A stretch of 64,000 nt of DNA from Gracilibacillus timonensis (lineage in GTDB: Bacteria; Bacillota; Bacilli; Bacillales; Amphibacillaceae): contig NZ_FLKH01000012.1 in NCBI RefSeq assembly GCF_900086715.1, positions 248,001-312,000 on the forward strand. Direction: 5' to 3'. Every line of letters starts with the position of its first letter. Positions within the stretch are counted from its first letter, which is position 1. The position numbers were made by a program, and so were the translations under genes. The notes under the pieces are model-generated. The model made no database searches. It was not told the origin of the DNA and was given only the letters and a program-made list of their open reading frames with translations. Shown piece after piece: positions 17,884-25,679 of this stretch.

Positions 17884-18474
17884 TTATTGTCCCCCTTTAG
17901 ATGGACTATTTGCTGAAATGGTAAATGACATGGTGACATGTGACACTTTCTGTTGCACTTGCTCAAAGCAATGCTCCAATACACGAAAGATATCATGGAC
18001 ATCGCCATCTAACCTTGTTGCATAATGGCTATGGCTGACGTCAACCCCTGCCGTTTTGGACCAATCGATTTGTTGGTAGATTTGCTCCATATAATCTTCT
18101 CTACCTAACGGATATAATGAAAATCTACAGCCCGCTGATTGGTTTAGTGAGTCAGCTGCTTGGTTCATGACTTGACTGGATTCATCCATATATACATCTC
18201 CAGTTGAATCACCAGGACATCCGATGGAAAAGGTTCCACTCATAGCCACATGTACACCTGTTTTAGCAGCATGAAGAAAAAGGGCTTTCGTCACATCGAA
18301 AAGGTGCACACGTTTCCCACGAATACAGGTAGAGACATCATCTGTGTGCATCCATACTTTGGAGCTGTCTACTTCCCGTAAACTCGATAAGATAATATCA
18401 ACAAAACGATCACTCATCGGGAATAACGTAAATTGACACCCTGCAATCCGACTTGTTCCACAATGACTTGTCAT
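17884..18474 (-). CDS. ykoF: Thiamin/HMP-binding protein YkoF
   Basis: A 196-residue protein close to B. subtilis YkoF (200 residues), which binds thiamin and pyrimidine precursor in the cytoplasm. Two tandem ferredoxin-like repeats are visible: first GTSRIAGCQFTLFPM to about residue 95, second GCRFSLYPLGREDYMEQI to about 185. HAAKTGVHVAMSGTFSIGCPG and TMSFTISANSPS are family signatures. ATG 18474 is used: CTGGAGG lies just upstream and the product matches the family length; the frame runs to 18582 through the riboswitch leader. First gene of ykoFEDC, controlled by the TPP riboswitch. Confidence 0.93.
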   Translation of the reverse strand: MTSHCGTSRIAGCQFTLFPMSDRFVDIILSSLREVDSSKVWMHTDDVSTCIRGKRVHLFDVTKALFLHAAKTGVHVAMSGTFSIGCPGDSTGDVYMDESSQVMNQAADSLNQSAGCRFSLYPLGREDYMEQIYQQIDWSKTAGVDVSHSHYATRLDGDVHDIFRVLEHCFEQVQQKVSHVTMSFTISANSPSKGGQ

Positions 18475-18502
18475 AAAAAATACCTCCAGTCTATTTTTGA
18501 TC

Positions 18503-18537
18503 ACAAAAAAACTGCACTCCGAAGGGAATGCAGTTTG
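18503..18537 (-). terminator. Riboswitch-controlled terminator upstream of ykoF
   Basis: On the minus strand CTGCATTCC-cttc-GGAGTGCAG (18532-18511) forms a stem with G-U pairs, then T7. It lies between the TPP aptamer and the ykoF ribosome site, so it is the expression platform: TPP binding should favour it and stop transcription. Confidence 0.85.
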
Positions 18538-18583
18538 TACGTATGTAAAGAAGCTAGGTAAACAAATCGTCCATACGACCAAC

Positions 18584-18673
18584 TACACTTCCCCACGCTA
18601 GTATTATCTAGTTCGGGTAATAAGGGTCAGGTCACAGACCTTCTCAGCCATTTCACAAAGCTCCCCTAGTGTA
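18584..18673 (-). promoter_or_regulatory. TPP riboswitch (THI element)
   Basis: On the minus strand, in order: P1 strand TACACT, AGGGGAGC, GGCTGAGAAGG, TGACCCTTATTACCCGAACT, TAATACTAGCG, GGGGAAG and closing P1 strand AGTGTA. These are the invariant blocks of the thiamin pyrophosphate aptamer (CTGAGA loop, ACCCTT, GAAC-TG/TAATACCAGCG-type segments). It precedes a hairpin terminator and the ykoFEDC transport operon, so high TPP should switch the operon off. Confidence 0.95.
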
Positions 18674-18909
18674 CTACGGTTTATGCAATTTTTTACGGTT
18701 GGAACCGCAGCTAAACGTTTTTCGATAAACGTTTAGCCTGTGATAGTTTCTATCTTACAAAAACTTTTGCTATCTGTAAAGCCCTGTTTGTTCTCTCCCT
18801 ATAATCTATTCCACAGGTATGGTATGATATGAATAGGAATACACGGCATGAAATAAGCAAAATAAGCGCTTAATAATAGACAAATATGAAAGAAACGAGG
18901 GGATTGCAT

Positions 18910-19752
18910 ATGACGAAGGTAGCTTGGGTCACAGATAGTTCATGTGGACTGGATGCCACTTTTGCAGAGGAAAATAATATTTTTATTATACCTTTAAATG
19001 TCGTTATCGATGGTAAGGCATATAAAGAAGAGGTGGATTTATCCAAAGAGGAAATATACGAACTGTTGCTTCAACATGGTGAGGGAGCAAAGACAAGTCA
19101 GCCGGTGTTTGGTGATTTTACTGATTTATATGAGCGATTAGAGAAGGAATATGACGTAGTGATTGCTATCCATGCCTCTAGTAAACTAACGGGAACCTAT
19201 CAAAGCTCTGCAGCTGCGGCTAACATGAGTTCTTTGCCAGTCACGGTCATTGATTCTCAGATTGGTGATTTTGCCTTGGGCCAAATGATTCGTCACGGTG
19301 TATCGATGGCAAAACAAGGGGCAGATGTTGCAGAAATTGTCGAATATTTAAAAGGATGTCCGAATCGAGCCCAAATGTATTTAATGCCACAAAGTTTTGA
19401 ACAATTACGTAGAAGCGGAAGGGTTAGCGCGGCCCAAACGTTATTTGCCTCCCTGTTGAATATTCATTTAATTCTTGGTTTTGACGAGGGGAAAGTAGTC
19501 GTAAAGGATAAAGTGCGAAGTAAAAAGAAGGCAAAACGTCACATGTTCCAGCTATTAGCAGAGGCAATGCAGGAGCACCAATTAAAAGAAATTTGTATCT
19601 TACATGCTGGTGTGAAGGAAAAAGCGCACCAGTGGAAAGATGAAATAGGCAGTCTTTATCAAGGGTTAAAAATACAAGTGCAAACCCTGGTGCCCGTTGC
19701 TGGTGTTCACACTGGTCACGGTACCTTGTGTTTGGCATGGTTGCGAAATTAA
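18910..19752 (+). CDS. DegV family fatty-acid-binding protein
   Basis: A 280-residue two-domain DegV protein. Members bind a fatty acid and, as FakB, present it to the kinase FakA. Features: VAWVTDSSCGLD at the start, KTSQPVFGDF, IHASSKLTGTYQSS (the Ser/Thr-Gly-Thr pocket contacting the carboxylate), VIDSQIGDFALG, and LRRSGRVSAAQ in the second domain. ATG 18910 follows GAGGGGATTGCAT; the frame extends to 18886. Two genes of sulfur/oxidoreductase type follow with short gaps (22 and 10 bases), suggesting an operon. Confidence 0.9.
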   Translation: MTKVAWVTDSSCGLDATFAEENNIFIIPLNVVIDGKAYKEEVDLSKEEIYELLLQHGEGAKTSQPVFGDFTDLYERLEKEYDVVIAIHASSKLTGTYQSSAAAANMSSLPVTVIDSQIGDFALGQMIRHGVSMAKQGADVAEIVEYLKGCPNRAQMYLMPQSFEQLRRSGRVSAAQTLFASLLNIHLILGFDEGKVVVKDKVRSKKKAKRHMFQLLAEAMQEHQLKEICILHAGVKEKAHQWKDEIGSLYQGLKIQVQTLVPVAGVHTGHGTLCLAWLRN

Positions 19753-19774
19753 AGGATAGATGGGAAGTGAGAGA

Positions 19775-20908
19775 ATGGAACAAGGTTTTGATACAAAGTC
19801 GGTACATGTAACGATGGAACGAGAAGGGATACCAACAAAGGTTACCCCTATCCATCAGACATCTGCTTTTACATTTAAAGACTTGGAGGATATGGAATCT
19901 TATTACAGCGGAGAACGTGACTATTTATATACCAGGGTTGGTAATCCCAATACAGATGAGTTAGGTACTGCTGTGGCGCAATTAGAAGGGGCACCTGCAG
20001 GTATCGCTACCTCATCTGGCTTATCTGCTATTTTGGTTGGTATACTAGCTGTTGCTAAAGCAGGTGATCATATTATCGCAGCAGAAGATTTGTACGGGGG
20101 TACTTATGAATTATTGGAAAAGGAGTTAACGGGCTTTGGCATTGAAGTAAGTTTTGTAGATTTTGGAGAGGATTTAACCTCCTCATTACAGGATAATACC
20201 GTTTTATTGTATACAGAATCATTGACCAATCCCTTGTTACGTGTCGAGGATTTGCCGAAAGCTAACGAGTTTGCCAAAAAGCATGATTTAAAATGGATGG
20301 TAGACAATACTTTTGCCACACCATATTTGATTCAGCCTTTTGTAGAAGGCGCGGATTTAGTCGTACATAGTGCAACTAAATATATAGGTGGTCACAGTGA
20401 TATTACGGCAGGAGTGCTTGTTGGTCAAGCGGATGTAATCGCAATTGCGCGAGAAAAGATGGTTAACTTAGGAAGCAATCTCAGTCCGTTTGAGGCATGG
20501 CTAACGGTTCGTGGCCTCAAGACATTAAGTGTAAGAATGGAGCGGCATGTCAAGAATGCGTCCGCCTTGGCCGAGGCATTAAGAGGGCATCCAGCGGTGC
20601 AAAAGGTATACTATCCAGCCTTTCTGTCAGAACAAGGTAATGGTGCGCTTGTGACGATTGAGCTAAGTGATGCAGCAAATATAGAAACTTTTTTTCAATC
20701 GTTGGGATGGGTGAAGATTGTTGCCACCCTAGCTGGGGTAGAAACAAGTGTGTCGTATCCAACCAAAACCTCTCATCGAAATATGCCACCCACCACTCAA
20801 CAGGCTTTGGGGATAAGTGAAGGGATCGTTCGAATTTCGGTAGGGATAGAAGAGGCACAGGATATTATCACCATGATTGTCAACGCCTTAGATCAAGCAC
20901 AGAAATGA
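19775..20908 (+). CDS. Cys/Met metabolism PLP-dependent enzyme (cystathionine gamma-synthase/lyase family)
   Basis: A 377-residue fold-type I PLP enzyme of the trans-sulfuration family. PLP contacts are visible: YTRVGNPNT, SSGLSAI, DNTFATPYL and the Schiff-base Lys (about K202) in VVHSATKYIGGHSD. The C-terminal LAGVETSVSYPTKTSHRNMP is typical. Whether it is a gamma-synthase, a gamma- or beta-lyase, or methionine gamma-lyase cannot be settled from the sequence. No SAM riboswitch or T-box precedes it. The start at 19775 follows GGAAGTGAG; an ATG at 19760 is possible. Confidence 0.85.
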   Translation: MEQGFDTKSVHVTMEREGIPTKVTPIHQTSAFTFKDLEDMESYYSGERDYLYTRVGNPNTDELGTAVAQLEGAPAGIATSSGLSAILVGILAVAKAGDHIIAAEDLYGGTYELLEKELTGFGIEVSFVDFGEDLTSSLQDNTVLLYTESLTNPLLRVEDLPKANEFAKKHDLKWMVDNTFATPYLIQPFVEGADLVVHSATKYIGGHSDITAGVLVGQADVIAIAREKMVNLGSNLSPFEAWLTVRGLKTLSVRMERHVKNASALAEALRGHPAVQKVYYPAFLSEQGNGALVTIELSDAANIETFFQSLGWVKIVATLAGVETSVSYPTKTSHRNMPPTTQQALGISEGIVRISVGIEEAQDIITMIVNALDQAQK

Positions 20909-20918
20909 GGGGATTCGT

Positions 20919-21671
20919 ATGAAATATGCGGTAGTTACTGGCACATCAAAAGGTTTGGGGGCAGCGATTGCGAGACTATTTATGCAAGCTTCTATCCATG
21001 TCATCGGACTGGCACGGCATGAGAATCAGGATTTAGCCAATGAAGATCTTCCTGGCCAGTATCATCATGTGACAGTGGACCTAGCAGATCTTCAGCAAAC
21101 CGAGCAGAAGTTGCAAGAGGTGATGGACGATCTGAAAACAAAACCACTGCAAGCTGTATATTTAGTGCAAAATGCAGCGGTTGTTACACCGATAGAGCAG
21201 GTAGGGAAACAAACGAGTGGTGAATTAACAAGACATGTCCATGTGAATTTGCTGTCTCCTATGATAATTACCAACCTGTGGCTTCAAGGCTGGCGAGAGT
21301 CTGATATTTCATGTGTGATTGCCCATGTTACGTCTGGTGCAGCGAATCGATCGGTCTATGGTTGGAGTGCTTATGGCAGTTCCAAGGCCGGATTGGATCG
21401 GTATACACAAACTGTGGCTCTAGAACAAGAACAACTTGGCACAGGAAAAAAAGTACTGCTGTTTGACCCAAGTATTATGGATACGGATATGCAAGGAGAA
21501 ATCCGCTCTTCCGACGAGAGTCAGTTTAGCGATGTACAGCAATTCAAAGACTATAAACAGCATAATCAATTGCGCAGCACAGAGAAAGTCGCGCGTGTGT
21601 TGGTTGATCGCTTGTTGAAGCCAGAGGATCTTGTTAATGGGCAATACCTTAGCGTGAAGGAACTACTGTAG
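20919..21671 (+). CDS. Short-chain dehydrogenase/reductase, YueD-like
   Basis: A 250-residue Rossmann-fold reductase. TGTSKGLG (7-14) binds NADP(H); catalytic Ser139, Tyr152 and Lys156 are in HVTSGAANRSVYGWSAYGSSK. The segments NAAVVTPIEQ, YGSSKAGLD and DPSIMDTDMQ closely follow B. subtilis YueD, a benzil reductase forming (S)-benzoin; the natural substrate is unknown. It lies ten bases after the PLP enzyme with GGGG-type site, so it is probably co-transcribed. Confidence 0.88.
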   Translation: MKYAVVTGTSKGLGAAIARLFMQASIHVIGLARHENQDLANEDLPGQYHHVTVDLADLQQTEQKLQEVMDDLKTKPLQAVYLVQNAAVVTPIEQVGKQTSGELTRHVHVNLLSPMIITNLWLQGWRESDISCVIAHVTSGAANRSVYGWSAYGSSKAGLDRYTQTVALEQEQLGTGKKVLLFDPSIMDTDMQGEIRSSDESQFSDVQQFKDYKQHNQLRSTEKVARVLVDRLLKPEDLVNGQYLSVKELL

Positions 21672-21794
21672 CCGATCGCTTTTTGCCTGTACATCAAAAA
21701 ATAATTAGGTATCCACCCATTTTTTTAAATAATAAGGACTTTTTTTCCCTTTTGACATACCTTATAAGTGTAAGTATGAAAAGGAGGGATTTTG

Positions 21795-21896
21795 ATGAGC
21801 GGACAATATGGTTACGGTTCGGGATTTGCATTGGTTGTGGTGTTGTTTATTCTTCTAATCATCATCGGTGCTTCTTGGGGTTATGGCGGCTATTAA
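21795..21896 (+). CDS. YjcZ-family small sporulation peptide
   Basis: A 33-residue peptide too short for most gene finders. The N-terminus is MSGQYGYGSG, followed by a hydrophobic stretch (about 11-26) and GYGGY at the end; this Gly/Tyr-rich layout is that of YjcZ-type sporulation peptides. A perfect AAGGAGGG site (about 21781-21788) is seven bases upstream, and a hairpin terminator follows at 21906-21946. A role in spore assembly is inferred from the family. Confidence 0.85.
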   Translation: MSGQYGYGSGFALVVVLFILLIIIGASWGYGGY

Positions 21897-21905
21897 TATA
21901 TGATG

Positions 21906-21946
21906 GGAAGAACCTGACAAACCAACGTGTTGTCAGGTTCTTTCGC
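21906..21946 (+). terminator. Terminator after the YjcZ-type gene
   Basis: AAGAACCTGACAA (21908-21920) pairs perfectly with TTGTCAGGTTCTT (21930-21942); the T run is short (TTT then CG). Confidence 0.75.
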
Positions 21947-22179
21947 ATAAGGAAAAACAGTATATACTTTTTGTAAAATAAAATCTCGTTCACAAAATAC
22001 ATCCTTGCTGATCCGATACTTTTTACAGGCGTTTAATTAGCGGATTCAGTTTCGTAACAAGAAGGCAGTGAAGCACCTGATTGGATTTTGTAATAGTTTT
22101 TAGCACAACTTTTGATCGAAGTATGATAAACTTTAAAGGAGTAAGGTCTGTTAGAAGAGTAAGAAAGGAAGTTTGTTTA

Positions 22180-22941
22180 ATGATTACAAGGAAGAGTAAA
22201 CGTGAAATAGAAATGATGAAAGAAGCAGGGAAGTTATTAGCACGTTGTCATCAGGAAATTTCCAAACGCATCCAGCCAGGTGTTACTACAAAGGAAATTG
22301 ATGATTTTGTAGAGGACTTTTTAGCGGCAAATGGAGCCACACCTGAGCAAAAAGGGTACAACGGCTATGAGTATGCAACATGTGCATCAGTAAATGACGA
22401 GATTTGTCACGGATTTCCACGGGATGAAAAGCTGGTAGAAGGAGATATTGTCACAATTGATATGGTGGTCAATTTAAACGGTGGATTGGCTGATTCCGCT
22501 TGGACTTACTGTGTCGGTGAACCAGATGAAAAGACAAAAAAGTTATTAGATGTTACGAAACAGTCTTTATATGTGGGCATGGAACAAGCCTTGCCGGGAA
22601 ATCGCATTGGAGATATTGGCCATGCGGTGCAGCAATATGCTGAGGCGGAAGGTTTCTCTGTTGTGCGTGACTTCACTGGTCACGGGATTGGTCCAACCAT
22701 TCATGAAGATCCGCAAATACCTCACTTTGGTTTAGCAGGGAAAGGGCCACGATTGAAAGAAGGAATGGTTATTACGATTGAGCCGATGATTAATGAAGGA
22801 GCATGGCAAAGCAAGATGGATAGCAATAATTGGACAGCACGAACAGTGGACGGAAAGCGATCTGCCCAATATGAACATACATTAGTAATTACCAGTGACG
22901 GACCCATGATTTTGACAGATCAAGAGGGGCTGACAGATTAG
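22180..22941 (+). CDS. map: Type I methionine aminopeptidase
   Basis: A 253-residue metalloenzyme that removes the initiator Met from new proteins. The five metal ligands are present in context: D in VTIDMVVNLNGG, D in GLADSAWTY, H in TGHGIGPTIHEDP, E in TIEPMI, and E in YEHTL. CASVNDEICHGFP carries the substrate-pocket His. It stands alone, away from the ribosomal cluster where map (secY-adk-map) usually sits, so it is probably the second paralogue (YflG-like). ATG 22180 follows AAAGGAAG; the frame runs back to 22081 without support. Confidence 0.92.
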   Translation: MITRKSKREIEMMKEAGKLLARCHQEISKRIQPGVTTKEIDDFVEDFLAANGATPEQKGYNGYEYATCASVNDEICHGFPRDEKLVEGDIVTIDMVVNLNGGLADSAWTYCVGEPDEKTKKLLDVTKQSLYVGMEQALPGNRIGDIGHAVQQYAEAEGFSVVRDFTGHGIGPTIHEDPQIPHFGLAGKGPRLKEGMVITIEPMINEGAWQSKMDSNNWTARTVDGKRSAQYEHTLVITSDGPMILTDQEGLTD

Positions 22942-23349
22942 ATAAATTGAATATAACATAAATATAAGTCGGCTTGTTGGTGGAATATCCACTGATTTTG
23001 ATTTTGTGATTTGCAAGGTATTAGCCCAACAGGCCGGCTAGCTTAAGGAAAAACGGAGCCTATTTTCAGAAGCGCTTGTTAAGCAGGGATACTAATGCAA
23101 CAAGCTCTGTACAGTAGCTATTTTATTTATTGACCAATTTGGAAGGGTTTCCATTGTTGCCATGTGTGATTGGAAAGCATAGTTCAATGGTGGTGATGAT
23201 CAGCATTTGTGCTATGTTGATTAACTATGTAGACAAAATGGACAAGGAGGGTCATTATTTTTCCGGATACAGCATGACCATCAGCTTGCAGACATGATTT
23301 TAAAAACAACAGTTTCTACACATAATAAAAGGTTAGGGTGTAAAATACG
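22942..23349. other. Gene-free stretch with a long-loop inverted repeat and a repeat remnant
   Basis: No coding sequence is convincing here. AGTCGGCTTGTTGG (about 22967-22980) and CCAACAGGCCGGCT (about 23026-23039) are inverted with 12 of 14 matches and a 45-base loop. Just beyond, 23050-23085 (CGGAGCCTATTTTCAGAAGC...) matches the complement of the core of the MITE-like elements, so a decayed copy in reverse orientation was probably here. Confidence 0.5.
23048..23088. repeat. Remnant of the MITE-like element core (copy G, inverted)
   Basis: The segment AAAACGGAGCCTATTTTCAG followed by AAGCGCTTG aligns with the complement of the conserved core (CGCTCCGGAAATAGGTTCCG) with several mismatches. 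No terminal repeats are left. Confidence 0.45.
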
Positions 23350-23877
23350 ATGTATCAAATTCGTAAGGCGACGATAAATGATGCCAAAACGATTGCAGAG
23401 GTTTACGTGCATAGTTGGAAGGCAACTTACAAAGATTTAATTAATGAACAAGATGTCTCAAACACAACAGTAGAGTATCATCAAGTTTATTGGGAAACGA
23501 TTTTGAAGTTATCCAGAAAGCAACAACCTGTATCCGTGATAGAGGTAGAAGGTGATATCGTTGGCTTTATCGCTGGAGGAAAAGAGCGCACTGAACGTTT
23601 TGGGTTTGATGGAGAAATCTCAGCTATTTATTTATTACCTGATTACCAAGGAAAAGGTTTCGGCAAGAAATTATTAAAAGCGTTCGCAGAAGAGATGCAA
23701 GAACTAAATTATAATTCCTTGTTGATCTGGGTGCTCACGAATAATCCCACCCATCATTTTTACTTGCGACTCGGAGCTGAGAAGATCGAACAAGAACAAA
23801 CAACTATCGGAACAGGGACTTACCAGGAAACAGCTTATGGTTTTCCTAGTATTACAGCGTTATTGGAGAAATTATAA
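23350..23877 (+). CDS. GNAT-family N-acetyltransferase
   Basis: A 175-residue acetyltransferase with the acetyl-CoA-binding loop DYQGKGFGKKLL (about 97-108) preceded by EISAIYLLP, and the C-terminal LLIWVLTNNPTHHFYLRLGA. The N-terminus IRKATINDAKTIAEVYVHSWKATY is common in PaiA-like and phosphinothricin-type acetyltransferases; substrate is unknown. The ribosome site is weak. A hairpin terminator follows at 23883. Confidence 0.82.
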   Translation: MYQIRKATINDAKTIAEVYVHSWKATYKDLINEQDVSNTTVEYHQVYWETILKLSRKQQPVSVIEVEGDIVGFIAGGKERTERFGFDGEISAIYLLPDYQGKGFGKKLLKAFAEEMQELNYNSLLIWVLTNNPTHHFYLRLGAEKIEQEQTTIGTGTYQETAYGFPSITALLEKL

Positions 23878-23882
23878 AATGG

Positions 23883-23917
23883 AGGGCCACGGCGGGTAGA
23901 AGCCATGGTCCTTTTTG
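23883..23917 (+). terminator. Terminator after the GNAT gene
   Basis: AGGGCCACGGC (23883-23893) pairs with GCCATGGTCCT (23902-23912) with one mismatch and one G-U, followed by T5. Confidence 0.75.
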
Positions 23918-24028
23918 GTAATAGTGAAGAAGAGCGATGACCAATTGCTTTGTCGGAATTTTGCGGTTTAGGAGATACTGAATAATTGCTACCCCGATTT
24001 GAATACAATGAAGAACGCAATTTCTCAT

Positions 24029-24289
24029 AAGAATGGATCTAACGGACAAAAAACGGGCACCCCGCAAAGTTTTGTCCGTAAGAATGAATCTAACGGACAA
24101 AAAAACGCCGAACCGCAAAGTTTTGTCTGTAAGAATGGATCTCACGGACAAAAAACCGTCGAACCGCAAAGTTTTGTCCGTAAGAATGGATCTAACGGAC
24201 AAAAAACCGTCGAACCGCAAAGTTTTGTCCGTAAGAATGGATCTCACGGACAAAAAACTGCCAAGACACGAAATTCTGTCCGTAAGAAT
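24029..24289. repeat. Tandem array of 51-bp units, family 2 (array 2)
   Basis: Five units start at 24029, 24080, 24131, 24182 and 24233, each exactly 51 bp, with six bases of a sixth (24284-24289). Each unit reads AAGAATGGATCTAACGGACA, then A-rich sequence, then AACCGCAAAGTTTTGTCCGT; CGGACAAAA and TTTTGTCCG form an inverted repeat in every unit, so the array could fold into five hairpins. It lies between the convergent GNAT and CDF genes and runs up to the base before the CDF stop codon. The sequence is unrelated to family 1 although the period is identical. All frames remain open for long stretches, which I consider non-coding. Confidence 0.9.
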
Positions 24290-25180
24290 TTAGTTGGATT
24301 GTCCTTTGTCCTCTTCCACAAAAGGTTCAATATGAATATGGGCATGAGGAATGTCATGCTTTTGTTTCAAAATATCTTCAATCTGATCGGTTATCTTATG
24401 GCTTTCTTTTACCGTCATATCAGGATCAACATAGATAGTTACCTCTATGTAAGATTGGTTACCATGCAGTCTGCCTTTGATATCTTTGATTTGCAGCACA
24501 TGGGGTTCTTTCTCTATTGTCGCTTTAATATCTTCTGCCTCATCTGGTGAAAAGCCATCTGTTAGTGTATAGGTTGCTTCGCTAAAAGTATCCCAGGCCG
24601 TTTTGCATATAATAAGACCAACTAGGGCGCCAGCTAATGGGTCCAGCCAATACAATTGAAATTGTGCGCCGACAATACCAACAAAGGCCCCAATACTGAC
24701 CAATGCGTCGGATTTATTATCTCGAGCCGCCGCTTTCAAGGCAGTACTATTCGTTCGCTTTCCAAGCCGAAGGTTGTATAGATATACAGCAAACATGACG
24801 ATGGCAGCTCCTAGAGCAGTCCATGCGGTCAACATACTTGGTGGTTGAAATTCCCCGGTAAACATCGTTTGGATGGCATCCGATAAAACATGGAGACCGA
24901 CTGTCATCATAATAAAGGCAGCGATAAGAGAGGCGATCATCTCCGCTCGAAAATGACCATAATGATGATCAGCGTCTGGTGGTTTCCTTGATATTTTCAA
25001 GCCAATAAGAATGGCTACAGAGGCAATAACATCAGTTGTATTGTTTAGACCGTCTGCACGTAAGGCGGCAGAATTACCGATAGTGGCAATCAACAGTTTG
25101 ACGCAAGCGAGGACAAGGTAGGTAATAATGCTTAACCATGCCCCTTTTTCCCCTTCTTTATATTTATCATATTGATTCAT
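24290..25180 (-). CDS. CDF-family cation exporter (MneP/YdfM-like, possibly manganese)
   Basis: A 296-residue cation diffusion facilitator. TM2 motif RADGLNNTTDVIAS has the N/D-x-x-x-D pattern (NTTD), TM5 has AAARDNKSDALVS (D-x-x-x-D), and the cytoplasmic domain has YIEVTIYVDPDMT and HAHIHIEP. The Asp/Asn-based sites, rather than His, resemble the Mn-exporting branch (MneP/MneS, YiiP-like) more than CzcD. ATG 25180 is used because GGAGG lies six bases upstream; the ATG at 25186 overlaps that site. The stop codon abuts tandem array 2, which may supply its 3' end. Confidence 0.85.
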   Translation of the reverse strand: MNQYDKYKEGEKGAWLSIITYLVLACVKLLIATIGNSAALRADGLNNTTDVIASVAILIGLKISRKPPDADHHYGHFRAEMIASLIAAFIMMTVGLHVLSDAIQTMFTGEFQPPSMLTAWTALGAAIVMFAVYLYNLRLGKRTNSTALKAAARDNKSDALVSIGAFVGIVGAQFQLYWLDPLAGALVGLIICKTAWDTFSEATYTLTDGFSPDEAEDIKATIEKEPHVLQIKDIKGRLHGNQSYIEVTIYVDPDMTVKESHKITDQIEDILKQKHDIPHAHIHIEPFVEEDKGQSN

Positions 25181-25334
25181 AGACATCCTCCAGTAGAGCA
25201 ATGATAAGCTCAGTTTACCAAATAAAGTTCATCAGAAACAACTATCTTCTTCTAATGAACAGACAGAACGATGTTTGAAATGTCTGTGGTTGGGGAATAT
25301 GTAAGTAACTAAGCAAGAAAGGGAGGCGTGCTTG

Positions 25335-25577
25335 TTGAAAAAACATATGGTGAATTATCATTTGCAACGTTTTGACCGCAATCCAGTAAAGGTTATACAG
25401 GCAAGAAGGGAAATTTCTTCCGAGATTCGTTTAGCTGCTAAAATGGTGTTGGACGATATTTGTTTTCAAGGCAATAAAGCGCGTCTGGACGAGGCAATCA
25501 ATCAAGCATTGGATCAGAGTAATGAGGAAGCTTTTCAGACCTTGACAAAAGAATATCGATATATTTGGGAGCTATAA
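25335..25577 (+). CDS. IDEAL-domain protein
   Basis: An 80-residue protein whose C-terminal half matches the IDEAL domain found at the ends of YpiB and ComK-related Firmicute proteins: ARLDEAINQALDQSNEEAF and LTKEYRYIW, with the D-x-A-L-D pattern. The N-terminal half is basic (VNYHLQRFDRNPVKVIQARR). The domain mediates protein contacts, but the partner is unknown. The probable start is TTG 25335, eight bases after GGGAGG; ATG 25347 is an alternative but too far from the site. A bidirectional terminator follows. Confidence 0.7.
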   Translation: MKKHMVNYHLQRFDRNPVKVIQARREISSEIRLAAKMVLDDICFQGNKARLDEAINQALDQSNEEAFQTLTKEYRYIWEL

Positions 25578-25617
25578 GCAATGGTAGACAAACACATAAG
25601 TTAAAAGAATATCCTCC

Positions 25618-25658
25618 ATAAAAAAAGAACGGGCAAATAGGTTGTCTGTTCTTTTTAT
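25618..25658. terminator. Bidirectional terminator between the IDEAL gene and the AraC regulator
   Basis: AAAAAGAAC (25622-25630) pairs with GTTCTTTTT (25648-25656), with an inner CAA/TTG, giving A and T runs on either side of the stem for both strands. Confidence 0.75.
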
Positions 25659-25679
25659 ATTGCTTCTAAGTTTTCACGA

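Noticed and set aside
18711-18740. Inverted repeat CTAAACGTTT...AAACGTTTAG upstream of the TPP riboswitch, considered as a terminator
   Set aside because: It has no T run on either strand. It may be an operator or a structural repeat, but nothing else supports a function.
19750-19775. SAM riboswitch or T-box for the trans-sulfuration enzyme
   Set aside because: The gene follows degV by 22 bases, so there is no room for a leader.
24029-24289. CRISPR array
   Set aside because: Whole 51-bp units are conserved, so there are no variable spacers, and no cas genes are in the window. The same holds for 2371-2650 and 55070-55273.
23852-24293. Frames on both strands through array 2, with repeated peptides
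   Set aside because: Both strands are open at once, as expected of a 17-codon tandem repeat; the hairpin structure explains the conservation better.
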